A DNA stretch of 64,000 nt from Paenibacillus sp. LS1 (lineage in GTDB: Bacteria > Bacillota > Bacilli > Paenibacillales > Paenibacillaceae), in the NCBI RefSeq assembly GCF_026013365.1, contig NZ_JAPDOE010000001.1, forward strand, positions 248,001-312,000, read 5' to 3'. Positions 7,765 to 17,600 of the stretch are shown piece after piece. Both the position numbers and the translations under genes were made by a program. How positions within the stretch are numbered: the stretch's first letter is position 1; every line of letters starts with the position of its first letter. Below the pieces are notes generated by a model. The model was not told the DNA's origin. It did not search any database and saw only the letters and a program-made list of their open reading frames with translations.

Positions 7765-10417
7765 GTATACTAGTCTTACCCAAAAATATTTGCTAGGGCA
7801 GAAAAAAAGATCATTACTAACGATCGTCGGCATTATTTTGTCCGTGACACTACTTACAGCTATCGGAACCATTGGCCTCAGTTTCAGAGACAAGGTGGTT
7901 CGGCAAACCGTTCAAGAGTACGGGGATTACCATGTTTCTTTTAACGGATTACCCGGAGAAGCCGTCTCAAAAGTCGTCAATAACTCTTCCGTAGAAAGTG
8001 CTGGGATCATCAGCAGAGAAGGATATTCAGTCATCAGCAAAACAAGTGAGAAAGAAAAGCAGGAAAATCCGTTTGCTGCACCGTATCGATATTTGAATCT
8101 CAAAGGGTATGATGCCGATGCGATGAACAAGCTCCAGGTTCATTTGGATTCGGGCAGACTGCCCAAAAATTCGCATGAAGTTATTCTTTCGACCTGGAGT
8201 CTGGATAGTTTTGCGACCAAACCGAAACTTGGTGATTCACTAACCCTAAGTCTTGGCGAGCGAACTGTCGCATCAACCGGGGAGATCAAACCCATCAATG
8301 GCCTGGGTGATTTTGGCTGGGATCTGGATGAAGATTTCCGTCCCCAAAAGGAGAGAGAATTCACCGTTGTGGGATTTATGAAGCCAGCTGCTAATGCTTC
8401 GTGGTCTTCCAGCTTCATCTTACCAGCCATCACGTATGAAGATAATGTAAAAATCGATGTGGACAAAAACTATTTTATCTTTGTCAAAATGAAATCGATG
8501 AATCAGATTCAGGCGAAAACGGAAGCGATGATATCTTCATTGAAGCTAGACGAAGTGGATCAAGGCTCTGCTATAGCGTTGGATAAGGATATTCAATATA
8601 AAAATATTCGAGTCGAATATAATAATGAATTACTTAAGCTGTATGGCAAAAGCACCTATGAAGGTGTAAACCATAGTTTGTTATATGCATTCGCAGCAAT
8701 CATCATTATTATTATGGGTTGTACGAGTGCGGTGATATATAATACGTTTCATATTTCTGTCTTGGAGCGGATCTCCCAATTCGGAATGCTGCGGTGCATT
8801 GGGGCTACCCCAACACAAATACGTAAATTAGTTCTCAAAGAGGCGACAATACTCAGTCTGATTGCCATTCCTGTTGGATTATTGACGGGAACTGTCTTTA
8901 TGAAGCTTCTGTTCTACAACATCAGCTTTTTGGCGTTGGGATTTCTGAATGATATGCAAATGGTCATCTCCCTGCCAATCCTGATCATAGCTGGTGTACT
9001 GGGATTATTGACTGTTTATATATCTGCTATCGGACCTGCGAGATTGGCAGCCAAAGTATCGCCACTTGAGGCGGTGTATAGTTCGGGAAGCACGAAGGTG
9101 GAGATCGTAACATCTGTCCGAAACTCAAAGCTGCTGGGAAAACTATTGGGTATTGAAGGACAGTTTGCTAGTCGAAACATCAGACGCAACAAAAAGCGGT
9201 TCCGCATCACTGCTTTTTCCATAGTGGTCAGCATGATTCTATATATTGTCTTTAGCGGACTGGCTGGTTTGCTGGGGCAGACATCACAATCAGATATCGA
9301 TTATTCCTATTCGGTTCTATATGGAGGATCTTCCCAACGGATCGATGATTCTGTATATGCTGACATTATTAAGCTTGATGCAGTAGAACATGCCTATCCG
9401 TTTTACATTAATCAAGTGATGGTTACCGTTCCGAAAGAAAAAGTTAATCCCAAGTACTATGAACTCCGTCCGGGAATGTATTCTGTTGAAGAAGGAAAGG
9501 GATATCGCACAGATAACAATTACCTCGAATCCTACGGAAATAACGGACTGGATGCTCTGAAATCCAGACTAACGGCTGGTACGATCGACCAAGAGCAGAT
9601 GGACCGGGAAAATGGCGTTATCGTCAATCAGAAATTAAGAATGACAACCGAGGAAGGCAGACAGATCATTATTAATCAAACCCAATTCAAGGTTGGGGAT
9701 CACATCAAAGTACGTGCCTTGGACTCGGATGGGAAGGGTCAAGGATTCACAACACTGACGGTAACTGGAATTACTGATCAAGGCTTGTTGTCGAGCAGCT
9801 ATAATGAGAGTGCTGTTATTGAATTTATAACGACGCCGAAAGTCGTAGAGAAGGTTACAGGTAACGATAAGTACTCCAGAATTTTTATTCTTGCCAAAAC
9901 TGATATTTCCAACAAACCGATCACGGACTATCTCAAATCCCTGACCCAAAAAGATGCCGGTTACAGCTATACAGATAAGGTACAGCAACTTGCCCAAGCC
10001 AAAAACGATGCGACAACCGCCAAGATCTTTTTATATGGATTTATCGGTGTCATTGTCCTGATTGCGTTCCTGAATATACTAAACACCGTCAGCACCAATC
10101 TCATTTTACGAACCAAAGAATTTGCGGTGCTCAAAGCTATTGGAATGACACAGCGCAATGTAAGGAAAATGATCTTGTTGGAAGGCATTTTATACGGCCT
10201 GTACTCTGCGCTATACGGTACTGTACTCGGAATAACACTGAGCTATGGGATACATTATCTCTTCAAAGGTGCTTTTGATATAGCTTGGACGATCCCATGG
10301 GTCAGCATGGTTCTCGCTTGTGCAGGTGCCATAGCAACAACTCTGATTGCCACAGTTTGGCCAATGTATCGATTAAATCAAACGAGTATTGTGGAGGCTT
10401 TGAGAAAGGAAACTTAG
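7757..10417 (+). CDS. FtsX-family ABC transporter permease
   Basis: 886 residues with a GTG start inside the end of the ATPase gene. One N-terminal helix (~18-40) is followed by a large extracytoplasmic domain (~45-300), a three-helix FtsX block (~305-430), a further helix near ~480, a second large outside domain (~510-745) and a C-terminal FtsX block (~755-880). This two-FtsX-block layout fits MacB-like lipid/peptide exporters or mechanotransmission systems rather than solute importers. Both outer domains are rich in charged residues and may bind the substrate. Substrate cannot be told from the sequence. Confidence 0.9.
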   Translation: MNKYTSLTQKYLLGQKKRSLLTIVGIILSVTLLTAIGTIGLSFRDKVVRQTVQEYGDYHVSFNGLPGEAVSKVVNNSSVESAGIISREGYSVISKTSEKEKQENPFAAPYRYLNLKGYDADAMNKLQVHLDSGRLPKNSHEVILSTWSLDSFATKPKLGDSLTLSLGERTVASTGEIKPINGLGDFGWDLDEDFRPQKEREFTVVGFMKPAANASWSSSFILPAITYEDNVKIDVDKNYFIFVKMKSMNQIQAKTEAMISSLKLDEVDQGSAIALDKDIQYKNIRVEYNNELLKLYGKSTYEGVNHSLLYAFAAIIIIIMGCTSAVIYNTFHISVLERISQFGMLRCIGATPTQIRKLVLKEATILSLIAIPVGLLTGTVFMKLLFYNISFLALGFLNDMQMVISLPILIIAGVLGLLTVYISAIGPARLAAKVSPLEAVYSSGSTKVEIVTSVRNSKLLGKLLGIEGQFASRNIRRNKKRFRITAFSIVVSMILYIVFSGLAGLLGQTSQSDIDYSYSVLYGGSSQRIDDSVYADIIKLDAVEHAYPFYINQVMVTVPKEKVNPKYYELRPGMYSVEEGKGYRTDNNYLESYGNNGLDALKSRLTAGTIDQEQMDRENGVIVNQKLRMTTEEGRQIIINQTQFKVGDHIKVRALDSDGKGQGFTTLTVTGITDQGLLSSSYNESAVIEFITTPKVVEKVTGNDKYSRIFILAKTDISNKPITDYLKSLTQKDAGYSYTDKVQQLAQAKNDATTAKIFLYGFIGVIVLIAFLNILNTVSTNLILRTKEFAVLKAIGMTQRNVRKMILLEGILYGLYSALYGTVLGITLSYGIHYLFKGAFDIAWTIPWVSMVLACAGAIATTLIATVWPMYRLNQTSIVEALRKET

Positions 10418-10452
10418 AGACGTCGGGTAACTATAAAACAAATTATTGCTTG

Positions 10453-10484
10453 AAAAGTCGCATAGATTGCGGCTTTTTTTTGTT
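10453..10484 (+). terminator. Terminator after the ABC permease
   Basis: Stem AAAAGTCGCA / TGCGGCTTTT with one G-T pair and a 5-base loop, followed by a run of eight T. The stem sequence resembles those at 39816 and 46596. Confidence 0.85.
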
Positions 10485-10552
10485 TTAGAGAATCTAAAAA
10501 AATAAATGGGGTTGACTTTTCTTTTGGTTGAGGGGGGTACTTGACATGCGTG

Positions 10553-10561
10553 TGGTATGAT
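10553..10561 (+). promoter_or_regulatory. Extended -10 promoter for the MFS leader
   Basis: TGGTATGAT fits an extended -10 (TGN plus TATGAT). A TTGACA at 10541-10546 is only 9 bases upstream of it, too near for a normal -35; TTGACT at 10512 is too far. Transcription starting near 10568 would give a leader of about 190 bases before the MFS gene. Confidence 0.5.
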
Positions 10562-10633
10562 CAAAAAGTTGAAAGTTCTCCACAACAGATTTGGAGAGAG
10601 AATGAGATAAGTATGCAAGAGGAGGTTTTACAT

Positions 10634-10690
10634 ATGCACGTAACACAATGCGCTGCCTGTTATCGCGGTTCTGGTCAACGTTCTTTCTAA
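10634..10690 (+). CDS. 18-residue leader peptide upstream of the MFS exporter
   Basis: The peptide is MHVTQCAACYRGSGQRSF. It has a near-perfect ribosome binding site (GAGGAGGT at 10619-10626, 7 bases before the ATG), much stronger than many real genes nearby, so translation is expected. The last codons and the stop sit in the 5' arm of a long hairpin (10682-10741) just before the MFS ribosome binding site. Leader peptides of this size control several antibiotic-efflux and resistance genes in Bacillota by ribosome stalling or reinitiation, tet(L) being an efflux example. That this one works the same way is inference; I do not recognise the peptide itself. Confidence 0.7.
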   Translation: MHVTQCAACYRGSGQRSF

Positions 10691-10741
10691 TAGAGGTTTT
10701 AGCACTGCGCAGGTTCTGCAATGCAGTGAAAATTAGGAAGA
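10682..10741 (+). promoter_or_regulatory. Leader hairpin before the MFS gene (candidate attenuator)
   Basis: Three stacked elements: an outer 10-bp stem (10682-10691 with 10732-10741, one G-U pair) that contains the leader-peptide stop codon, a middle 6-bp stem CACTGC / GCAGTG (10703-10708, 10723-10728), and an inner 4-bp stem GCAG / CTGC with loop GTT. No T-run follows, so it is not an intrinsic terminator. It ends 3 bases before the MFS ribosome binding site (AGAGGAG at 10745-10751). A ribosome at the end of the leader would open the outer stem. Confidence 0.65.
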
Positions 10742-10759
10742 CACAGAGGAGTGAAGGTT

Positions 10760-12229
10760 TTGCAAACAGGTACTATTTCAGAAGAGCAAAAAGTTTCAAA
10801 TGTTAAGGTGTTACCCATTATGTTTGCATTAATGCTTGCCGGGATCATTGGTACATTTAATGAAACGGCAATTAATATTGCGATTAGCGATTTAATTAAT
10901 CAGTTTACGATCACGGAATCCACAGTCCAATGGTTAACGAGTGGTTATTTACTCACACTGGGAGTCTTAGTTCCACTTTCAGGATTGTTAATTCAGTGGT
11001 TTACAACGCGGCAACTGTTCCTGACATCAGTCATCATTTCCATCGTAGGATCAGCGATTGGAGCGATGGCAGGAAGTTTCGAAATATTGCTATTCGGTAG
11101 AATACTTCAAGCGGCTGGCGCAGCCTTGCTCTTCCCATTGATGTTTAATACTGCACTCATTATATTCCCAGCTGAGAAACGAGGGAAAGCGATGGGGCTA
11201 GTTACTCTTGTGTTCACAGCAGGACCAGCTTTGGGTCCAACCATCTCAGGTCTATTGATTGATAATTTGAGCTGGCACTGGATATTCTGGGTATCGTTAA
11301 TGACGCTGGTGATTGCTTTAGTAGTAGGCGTTACATTTATAAAAAATGTAGCACCCATAACTAAACCACGTATTGATATTTACTCATTGGTTTTGTCAAC
11401 CATTGGTTTTGGCGGATTGGTTTACGGTATTAGTACTGCTGGAGAGGGTGATCATGGCTGGGGTAACCCTGTAGTTATTGTATCTCTGATCGCCGGGGTT
11501 ATCGCATTGATCCTTTTTGTCATTCGCCAACTGAACATGAAAGAACCCCTTATGAACTTGAGAACTTTACAGAATCCGATGTTTGCTATCGGTACCTTGC
11601 TGGTATTCATCTGTATGATGGTTGATCTGGCCGCTATGTTTATTCTTCCCATGTTTATGATTCGTGTTCTTGAATTAAGTGCTCTGGCAGCTGGGCTTAT
11701 CCTTCTTCCAGGCAGTATTGTTTCTGCTGTACTGTCTCCCGTTGTAGGGTCACTCTTTGACAAATTCGGGCCTAAGTTTTTGGTCGTTCCTGGTCTAATC
11801 TTAACTGCGGCCACCCTATGGTTCTATTCTGATATTACGGTTGCATCCTCAATCGCTTTGATCGTTGTATTGCATACCTGTCTGATGGTTGGAATTATTA
11901 TGGTGTGGATGCCTGCCCAGACGAATGGTCTGAACCAGCTACCTGCTGAGATGTACCCGGATGGTACGGCGATTATGAATACGCTGCAGCAAATTGCAGG
12001 AGCAATCGGGATTGCAATGGCAGTGAGTGTCATGACAACGGGAACTGCAGACTTTATGAGGAATGTCGCTGATCCTTCAAATCCAGCTAATGCAACATTG
12101 GCATTGACTGCAGGTATGCAGAACGCATTATTATTTGCAATGTTTGTGGCTCTGGCAGGTCTTGTGCTGGGCGTATTTGTTAGACGAGTGAATGTGCAGA
12201 AGTGGTCAGGGGACTCCGATTGGTCATAA
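10760..12229 (+). CDS. MFS multidrug efflux transporter, DHA2 (EmrB/QacA) type
   Basis: About 489 residues with 14 predicted membrane helices, the count for DHA2 drug:H+ antiporters. The antiporter motif C region reads GPALGPTISG (~155). Start choice: the GTG at 10751 sits inside the ribosome binding site, whereas the in-frame TTG at 10760 is 8 bases after AGAGGAG, so TTG 10760 is preferred. It probably exports a hydrophobic drug or natural product out of the cell using proton motive force. The upstream leader peptide and hairpin suggest induction by a translation inhibitor. The next two genes follow at 30 and 38 bases and may be co-transcribed. Confidence 0.88.
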   Translation: MQTGTISEEQKVSNVKVLPIMFALMLAGIIGTFNETAINIAISDLINQFTITESTVQWLTSGYLLTLGVLVPLSGLLIQWFTTRQLFLTSVIISIVGSAIGAMAGSFEILLFGRILQAAGAALLFPLMFNTALIIFPAEKRGKAMGLVTLVFTAGPALGPTISGLLIDNLSWHWIFWVSLMTLVIALVVGVTFIKNVAPITKPRIDIYSLVLSTIGFGGLVYGISTAGEGDHGWGNPVVIVSLIAGVIALILFVIRQLNMKEPLMNLRTLQNPMFAIGTLLVFICMMVDLAAMFILPMFMIRVLELSALAAGLILLPGSIVSAVLSPVVGSLFDKFGPKFLVVPGLILTAATLWFYSDITVASSIALIVVLHTCLMVGIIMVWMPAQTNGLNQLPAEMYPDGTAIMNTLQQIAGAIGIAMAVSVMTTGTADFMRNVADPSNPANATLALTAGMQNALLFAMFVALAGLVLGVFVRRVNVQKWSGDSDWS

Positions 12230-12259
12230 TGCTTCTCAAGAAGAAAATGAGGTGAGCCT

Positions 12260-12703
12260 ATGCATATGTCTGAAGCCGATCTCATGGAACTCCTTACATC
12301 GAACCCGCATGTGAAAATTCGAGAACCAGATCCGCGGTTAGTGAAACCTCGGGAACCTTTAGTTGCTCAACGTCCAACCTTTGATAGCCAAGCGGAGGAA
12401 CGCTTCTATAATAAGCGGGTTGTTCCTTTGATTATTGCGGGTTACCTTCATAAGCTAGAGCTTCATAAAACATTTGAGATCATGGAAGCTGTAGAACACT
12501 GTGGCAAGAAGTACAGAAAACGTGTCTATACCCCTGACTTCTATATGGAACTCAAAGACGGTTCTGTTGAAATCGTCGAGGTGAAAGGACGGATGATCAA
12601 AAAAATGCAACGTGATTATCCTCTTCGTCGTCAGCTGTTTATTTTAAAGTACTGTCTTCCGAATAACTGGAAATTTATTGAGGTACATGATGATGAGATA
12701 TAG
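12260..12703 (+). CDS. PD-(D/E)XK nuclease-like protein (TnsA-N / DUF1064-like)
   Basis: 147 residues. A conserved-looking block FDSQAEERFYNK (~41-52) is followed by TPDFY (~94) and VEIVEVKG (~104-111). The Asp of PDF with the Glu-x-Lys of EVK form the metal-binding PD-(D/E)XK core seen in TnsA N-terminal domains, DUF1064 phage proteins and resolvase-like nucleases. The basic segment after it (KKMQRDYPLRRQ) fits DNA contact. No transposase or phage partner genes lie nearby, so the substrate is unknown. RBS GAGGTGAG precedes the ATG; it is 30 bases after the MFS stop and may be part of that unit. Confidence 0.7.
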   Translation: MHMSEADLMELLTSNPHVKIREPDPRLVKPREPLVAQRPTFDSQAEERFYNKRVVPLIIAGYLHKLELHKTFEIMEAVEHCGKKYRKRVYTPDFYMELKDGSVEIVEVKGRMIKKMQRDYPLRRQLFILKYCLPNNWKFIEVHDDEI

Positions 12704-12741
12704 CAAGGATGGATAACCCGATACAGAGGAGAGTGTTTGGA

Positions 12742-14004
12742 ATGTCAAACCTAAATACAGTCATTTCACTTGCCGAGGAAGAGCAACAACTTCTCCAGCA
12801 TGCTACGGAATTAGTTCCATTTTTAAAGGAATACGGTACGAAAATTGATAAAAACATGCACATACCGGAAGAAGTTATCGAAAAGCTTTCAAGTGCAGGA
12901 CTCTTTAAACTTAGAACACCGAAGAAATATGGTGGCTTTGGAGTTAGTGTACGAGCAATGATTGAGATTGTCTCTGAAGTGGCGAAAGGCAATGGTTCCG
13001 TTGGATGGGTGATTCAAAATATAAACGGAAATAATTATAGTGCATCACAGCTACTTCCCTCAAATGTGGTGAGTAAAATCTTCAATCAAGTCAACGAAGT
13101 AAGATTTTGCTCGGTACTTCAAGCCAGCAAAACAGTGGTGAGGAAAGTTGAGGGAGGTTATCTGGTTGAGTATGGTCGTTGGGCCTTTGGTTCCGGGTCT
13201 AAGCATGCAACACATGCATTGTTGAATTTAAAGGATGCGATTGGAATGCAGCAAGATACCAAAATGCAGCTTGCTGTTGTTCCAATGGATGAAATTAAAA
13301 TTATTGATGATTGGCACACGATGAGTCTAAAAGGATCAGCAAGTAACAGTTTGGAAATGAATAATGTTTTTATTTCCGATGAGTTTGTCGCTTATGAGGA
13401 TGCAGAGCAAGTTGATGAAAGCATGCTGCAGCATCTAAAAGGCGAAGACCGATTCAAACCTTATTTATTTTTGATAACAAGTCTCACCACTGGGATTAGC
13501 ACAATTCTGGGACTTGCAAGAGGAGCGTTGGAACACTTTGTTGAAAAGGCACCCCTTAAGGGAATAGCCATGACAATCCACAAATCCCAGGCAGACATTG
13601 GACATATCCAGTACAAGGTAGGACTAGCCGCCATGAAGATTGAATCTGCTCATCTTCATATCCATCGATCCGTTGAAATTCTAGAAACTTATGAAAAGAA
13701 TCATGAGCTCCTGGATCAACAAAACTTCGTACGAGTTCAAACGGATATTGGATATGCGGCCATGTTATGTTGGGAAGCCGTTGAAATGTTAGTGGTCGAA
13801 AGCGGCGGAAGTGTAATTCTGGATTCGAACCGATTATCCCAAATATTCCGTGATATTCGTGGTGGGGCTAATCATGCGTTTACCACAGCTTCTACTTGCA
13901 TGGAACTCTACGGAAGAGTGCTTCTGGGGCTGGAACCACAGCATATTGTAACGCTAAGCAGTGCACATGTAATCAAAAACACGTTAAAACAGGTGCACGT
14001 ATAA
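12742..14004 (+). CDS. Acyl-CoA dehydrogenase-fold flavin monooxygenase-like protein
   Basis: About 420 residues from ATG 12742, preceded by AGAGGAGAG at 12725; an upstream in-frame ATG at 12709 lacks a site. The all-alpha N-terminal region (EVIEKLSSAGLFKLRTPKKYGGFG), the beta middle domain (GRWAFGSG near ~150) and the helical C-terminus match the acyl-CoA dehydrogenase fold, and FRLKTP/YGG-type starts with GRWAFGSGS are usual in two-component flavin hydroxylases (HpaB-C2/HsaA/DszC group) rather than in true fatty acyl-CoA dehydrogenases. Such enzymes use reduced flavin from a separate reductase, which is not encoded here. It ends the MFS unit. Confidence 0.78.
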   Translation: MSNLNTVISLAEEEQQLLQHATELVPFLKEYGTKIDKNMHIPEEVIEKLSSAGLFKLRTPKKYGGFGVSVRAMIEIVSEVAKGNGSVGWVIQNINGNNYSASQLLPSNVVSKIFNQVNEVRFCSVLQASKTVVRKVEGGYLVEYGRWAFGSGSKHATHALLNLKDAIGMQQDTKMQLAVVPMDEIKIIDDWHTMSLKGSASNSLEMNNVFISDEFVAYEDAEQVDESMLQHLKGEDRFKPYLFLITSLTTGISTILGLARGALEHFVEKAPLKGIAMTIHKSQADIGHIQYKVGLAAMKIESAHLHIHRSVEILETYEKNHELLDQQNFVRVQTDIGYAAMLCWEAVEMLVVESGGSVILDSNRLSQIFRDIRGGANHAFTTASTCMELYGRVLLGLEPQHIVTLSSAHVIKNTLKQVHV

Positions 14005-14028
14005 AATACTGACAATGTCACGTCACTA

Positions 14029-14064
14029 AGAGCCACTGATCTGAATAATCAGATCAGTGGCTCT
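14029..14064. terminator. Long perfect inverted repeat between convergent genes
   Basis: A perfect 16-bp stem (14029-14044 and 14049-14064) with a 4-base loop ATAA. No T-run on either side, but the position between the 12742 gene and the minus-strand gene at 14093 fits a shared terminator. Confidence 0.65.
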
Positions 14065-14092
14065 ATATCGTCATACAACAAGACATTTACCT

Positions 14093-14368
14093 TTAGATAA
14101 CAGCAGATGATTCAGACGCTTTATTTTTCTTGGCAAGTGGTTTTTTCCTCAAAGTTCGATCATACAGATAGGGTTTTCCGTGATACTCCCAAGCATTCTT
14201 TTGTTTCTGCTTTTTATGTATATCCACCTTTATTTCCAGATTGGCAACGTTGCTCTGGAATTCAGTAGCAATTCGTTTGCACCATTTCAGTCCACTTTCT
14301 TCAGATGCACTGAAATGAACGCGTAAGAGATATCCGTTCACCGTTAATTCAAACTTGTATAAATTCAT
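14093..14368 (-). CDS. Hypothetical protein, 91 residues
   Basis: No family recognised. A mixed alpha/beta N-terminal half (MNLYKFELTVNGYLLRVHFSA, a likely beta hairpin) and a very basic C-terminal half (KKQKQKNAW, RKKPLAKKNKAS) could bind nucleic acid. A GAAAGGA site lies 9 bases before the ATG. It stands alone on the minus strand and converges with the monooxygenase-like gene. Confidence 0.6.
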   Translation of the reverse strand: MNLYKFELTVNGYLLRVHFSASEESGLKWCKRIATEFQSNVANLEIKVDIHKKQKQKNAWEYHGKPYLYDRTLRKKPLAKKNKASESSAVI

Positions 14369-14565
14369 GATATGTATCCTTTCCAGGTAGGGAATTCTAT
14401 ACTGTACAACATTCGATAATCTAATTATAACAGGAACATACGTTCTGTAAAAGTGATATTTACGTTAGGGAGTGAATTTTAAATATACTCAACACAAATA
14501 TAATAAGTACATATATTATATTTAATACTCATTTGATTTTTCTTTACTCCCGCTTAATACATGCT

Positions 14566-14574
14566 TGTTATACT
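14566..14574 (+). promoter_or_regulatory. Extended -10 promoter for the large SLH protein
   Basis: TGTTATACT (TGN plus TATACT), 35 bases before the ATG. TTTACT at 14543 is a possible but distant -35. A similar CTTGTTATGCTA element lies ahead of the other SLH gene at 55894. Confidence 0.5.
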
Positions 14575-14608
14575 AACTCGTATTTGAATATGAGAGGGGT
14601 AAGACAGC

Positions 14609-17600
14609 ATGAGAATTTATGGACAGCGCTGGTTAGCAATTATTCTTGTCATGGTCATGATTGTTCAGTCGGCATGGTCATTTGTAGGAATCCAAATTGC
14701 TGGAGCAGCTTCGTATGAAACTGGACATCTGGCAAAAAACGTAGTAATCAGTCAATTTTACGGTGGTAAAAAAGACGATGTGGAGGATACCTACAGTAAT
14801 GACTTCGTCGAGTTACATAATCCCACAGGAGAAGCGATTTCTCTGACGGGCTGGTCCATTCAGTATGCAGACAGTCAGAAGAGCAAGTGGAAAAAGGTTG
14901 ATCTGGGGACAGTGAACCATTCCATCCCTGCCTATGGTTATTATCTCATTAGTCTTGACAGTAATGGAGCAGTCGGAGCTGCGCTTCCGCAAGCTGACGA
15001 GCAATCTTCCGCCATCAAACTGAGCAATAAAAGTGGCAAAATTGTTCTTCTGAGAACAGATTCGACTTTAACGGCAATGGACCCCACGACAGATCCCCTG
15101 AATGCAGACATAGTGGACTTCGTTGGTTATGGTGCAGATGCCTATTGGGGAACTCCGGCTTCTGAAAGTGGCAAGCAAAGTACAATGCAACGTTTGGTCT
15201 TCGATCCTTTAAACCCAGATCAACCTGCTAACGCTGCTTTATTCCCGGATCGCGGTAACAACTGGGATACGCGTGACAATGGCAGAGACTTCGAGAAAGT
15301 AAAAGGAGCACCGGTTCGTAACTCTGGAAATACGGCAGCTTACGTTATTCTTGAACAGGAACAAACGATTCAAATGCAGTCCGAATCCATGGTAAGCAAT
15401 GAGGATAACAAAGTTATGCTGACTGCTGTTGGAGGAAAATTGAAACAGGGTCCATGGTCTTCGAGTGAGTTTAACGTGCTCGGCCTGCCTAACGGAATAT
15501 TTGCTGAGGCAGCTGCGAATGGAGATCAGATTCAATTGACTTTCAATGGGGATGGGACGGGTCGTGTTCTTGCTGAGTCCGAGTTATTCTTCGAGATTCA
15601 TCCCGAGGCGTGGAACCAAATCAACAAACCATCTTCTACGTTAAACGTTTATCAAGGCAGCCATCGCGTTACAATAGCAAAATTCACGCCTGATCATCAG
15701 ATTGTGGCATCACCCGATTCGAACTCTGCTTTCATTCACATGACAGGTTCACATGACCTTAGTACGAATGTTCGAATTGAACTAAGTCAAGGCCTTCCAA
15801 TCGATGGCATCCTTGCACCTGAAGCTTATACGTTAACAGGACTTCCATCCGGAAACTGGGAACTGGCTGCGGTAGGTGAATCTGCTGATCGCTCCGTTAC
15901 CATCTCTATCGAAGGCAGATCAGATACTCCAGTGTCTGAACAAATGAAGCTTAATATTGTTCTGAATCAAGAGGCAATACAGGACGGTAATGAATGGCTC
16001 GCTTCAGAGGCAATGGAGCTGACACTTGGTCGGTACATTAAGCCGGTTCTTACGGATACAGCACGAAAAGATTGGGTCGAGAAAAGTATAATTGCGGACA
16101 ATACTTTCTTTAATGATCCAGTTACCAAAGAGTACAAATATGGAACTGAAGGCCTGGCCGCGAATGAGTACACTTTTTTAAGAGGCACAAATGCTTTGTT
16201 CAAAGCTGATCTTGCTTCAGGTCTAATAACTTCCCCTGCTGAAGTTATTAAGGATTGGGCGAACAAAGACATTCTGACCTACACTGAAGGTGATGCTCAC
16301 ATTCAAAACGTGGGTACATTCAATGACAGCACCAAGCAGATGGTGTTCGGTCTGAATGATTTTGATACCGCTGGGATTGGAAGTTTTTATGAAGAGCTCC
16401 TTCGCTTCGTTACAAGCGTGTACATTCTTCCGTATGATAAAGACAGCTCAGGTATTCAACATCTGCAAACGTCTGATTACCGTGATGTATCAAGGGTCTT
16501 TTTGGAGACATACAAAGATACACTCGTGGATATCCAAAATAATAAGGGTCTGAAAGGTACCAAATTGACAGCCAGTAATGTAACAGATTATACGAAAGCA
16601 GTCATGAATAGCGTTTCGAAGAAATCATATGAAGAAGCACTTGAAAAATTACTCGGAAAGCGTGCGCTGAATGGCAAGCTTAACATTGCAGGTAACCCCG
16701 ATAAATTCGAAAAAGCTACTGAAGCGGAATTAAGTGCGTTGCAATCAGGATGGGAAGCATATAAAGCAGAAGTAAGACACCATTTTCCAAACCTCACAGA
16801 TGAGCAGTTCGAGGATTACTTTACCATGAAGGATGCCGTACGACGTATTAATCAGGGTGTAGGCAGTATTGGCGTCAAACGGTTCAACGTTCTGATCGAA
16901 GGTCCGAGCGACAATCACACAGATGACATTTTACTGGATGTGAAAGAGCAGACCCCGGACGCTTCTGAATCCAAGAATGCCTACCTGAACATGGGTGTTG
17001 ACGTTGATACCTATCTGGGCACGTTGGTTGCAGCTCAGCGTTCATACCTGATTCGTGAAGTTTCGCCTTTCAAAGGAGACTATACGGACAAGACTTTCCA
17101 GAGTAAAGAAGAGCTGCAGCAATACTTGATCGACGCTGCCAAATCATACGCATATGCGAGCTCACGTTTGGATTCGATATCCGATACGTTGAACTATGCT
17201 TACGAAGATCGTTTCGTGTCGGATATCATTCCGAGCTGGGATGCACTCGTGCCAGCAATCCTGAACGCAGCTGAGGATTATTCGCAACAGATCGTAACCG
17301 ATTTTAATCTTGTGAAAGAAGATATGCGATCAGGTAAGTTAATTGATGTAGCCACACTAGATAATTTAACTGTTAGCCAAGGCACGATGCAACCATCCTT
17401 TAATCCTGAAACTACACAATACCGTGTTACGGTTGATGCGAACACAGAGAGCATTGATATCACAGCGAAATCCACAGATGCCAAGGCAGCATTAACGGCA
17501 AAAGGAAGTTCGTATGCTAACGCTCACTCCCAGACGTTCGCTTTGTCTTCAGGACAAAATCAAATCCCGTTTGTCGTGACTGCACGAAACGGATTAACTC

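Noticed and set aside
10541..10546. TTGACA as a -35 box for the MFS leader
   Set aside because: Only 9 bases from the -10 TATGAT, so not usable with it; the extended -10 is the better explanation.
12260..12703. Evidence of a Tn7-like transposon from the TnsA-like fold
   Set aside because: No TnsB, TnsC or end repeats are present in the window.
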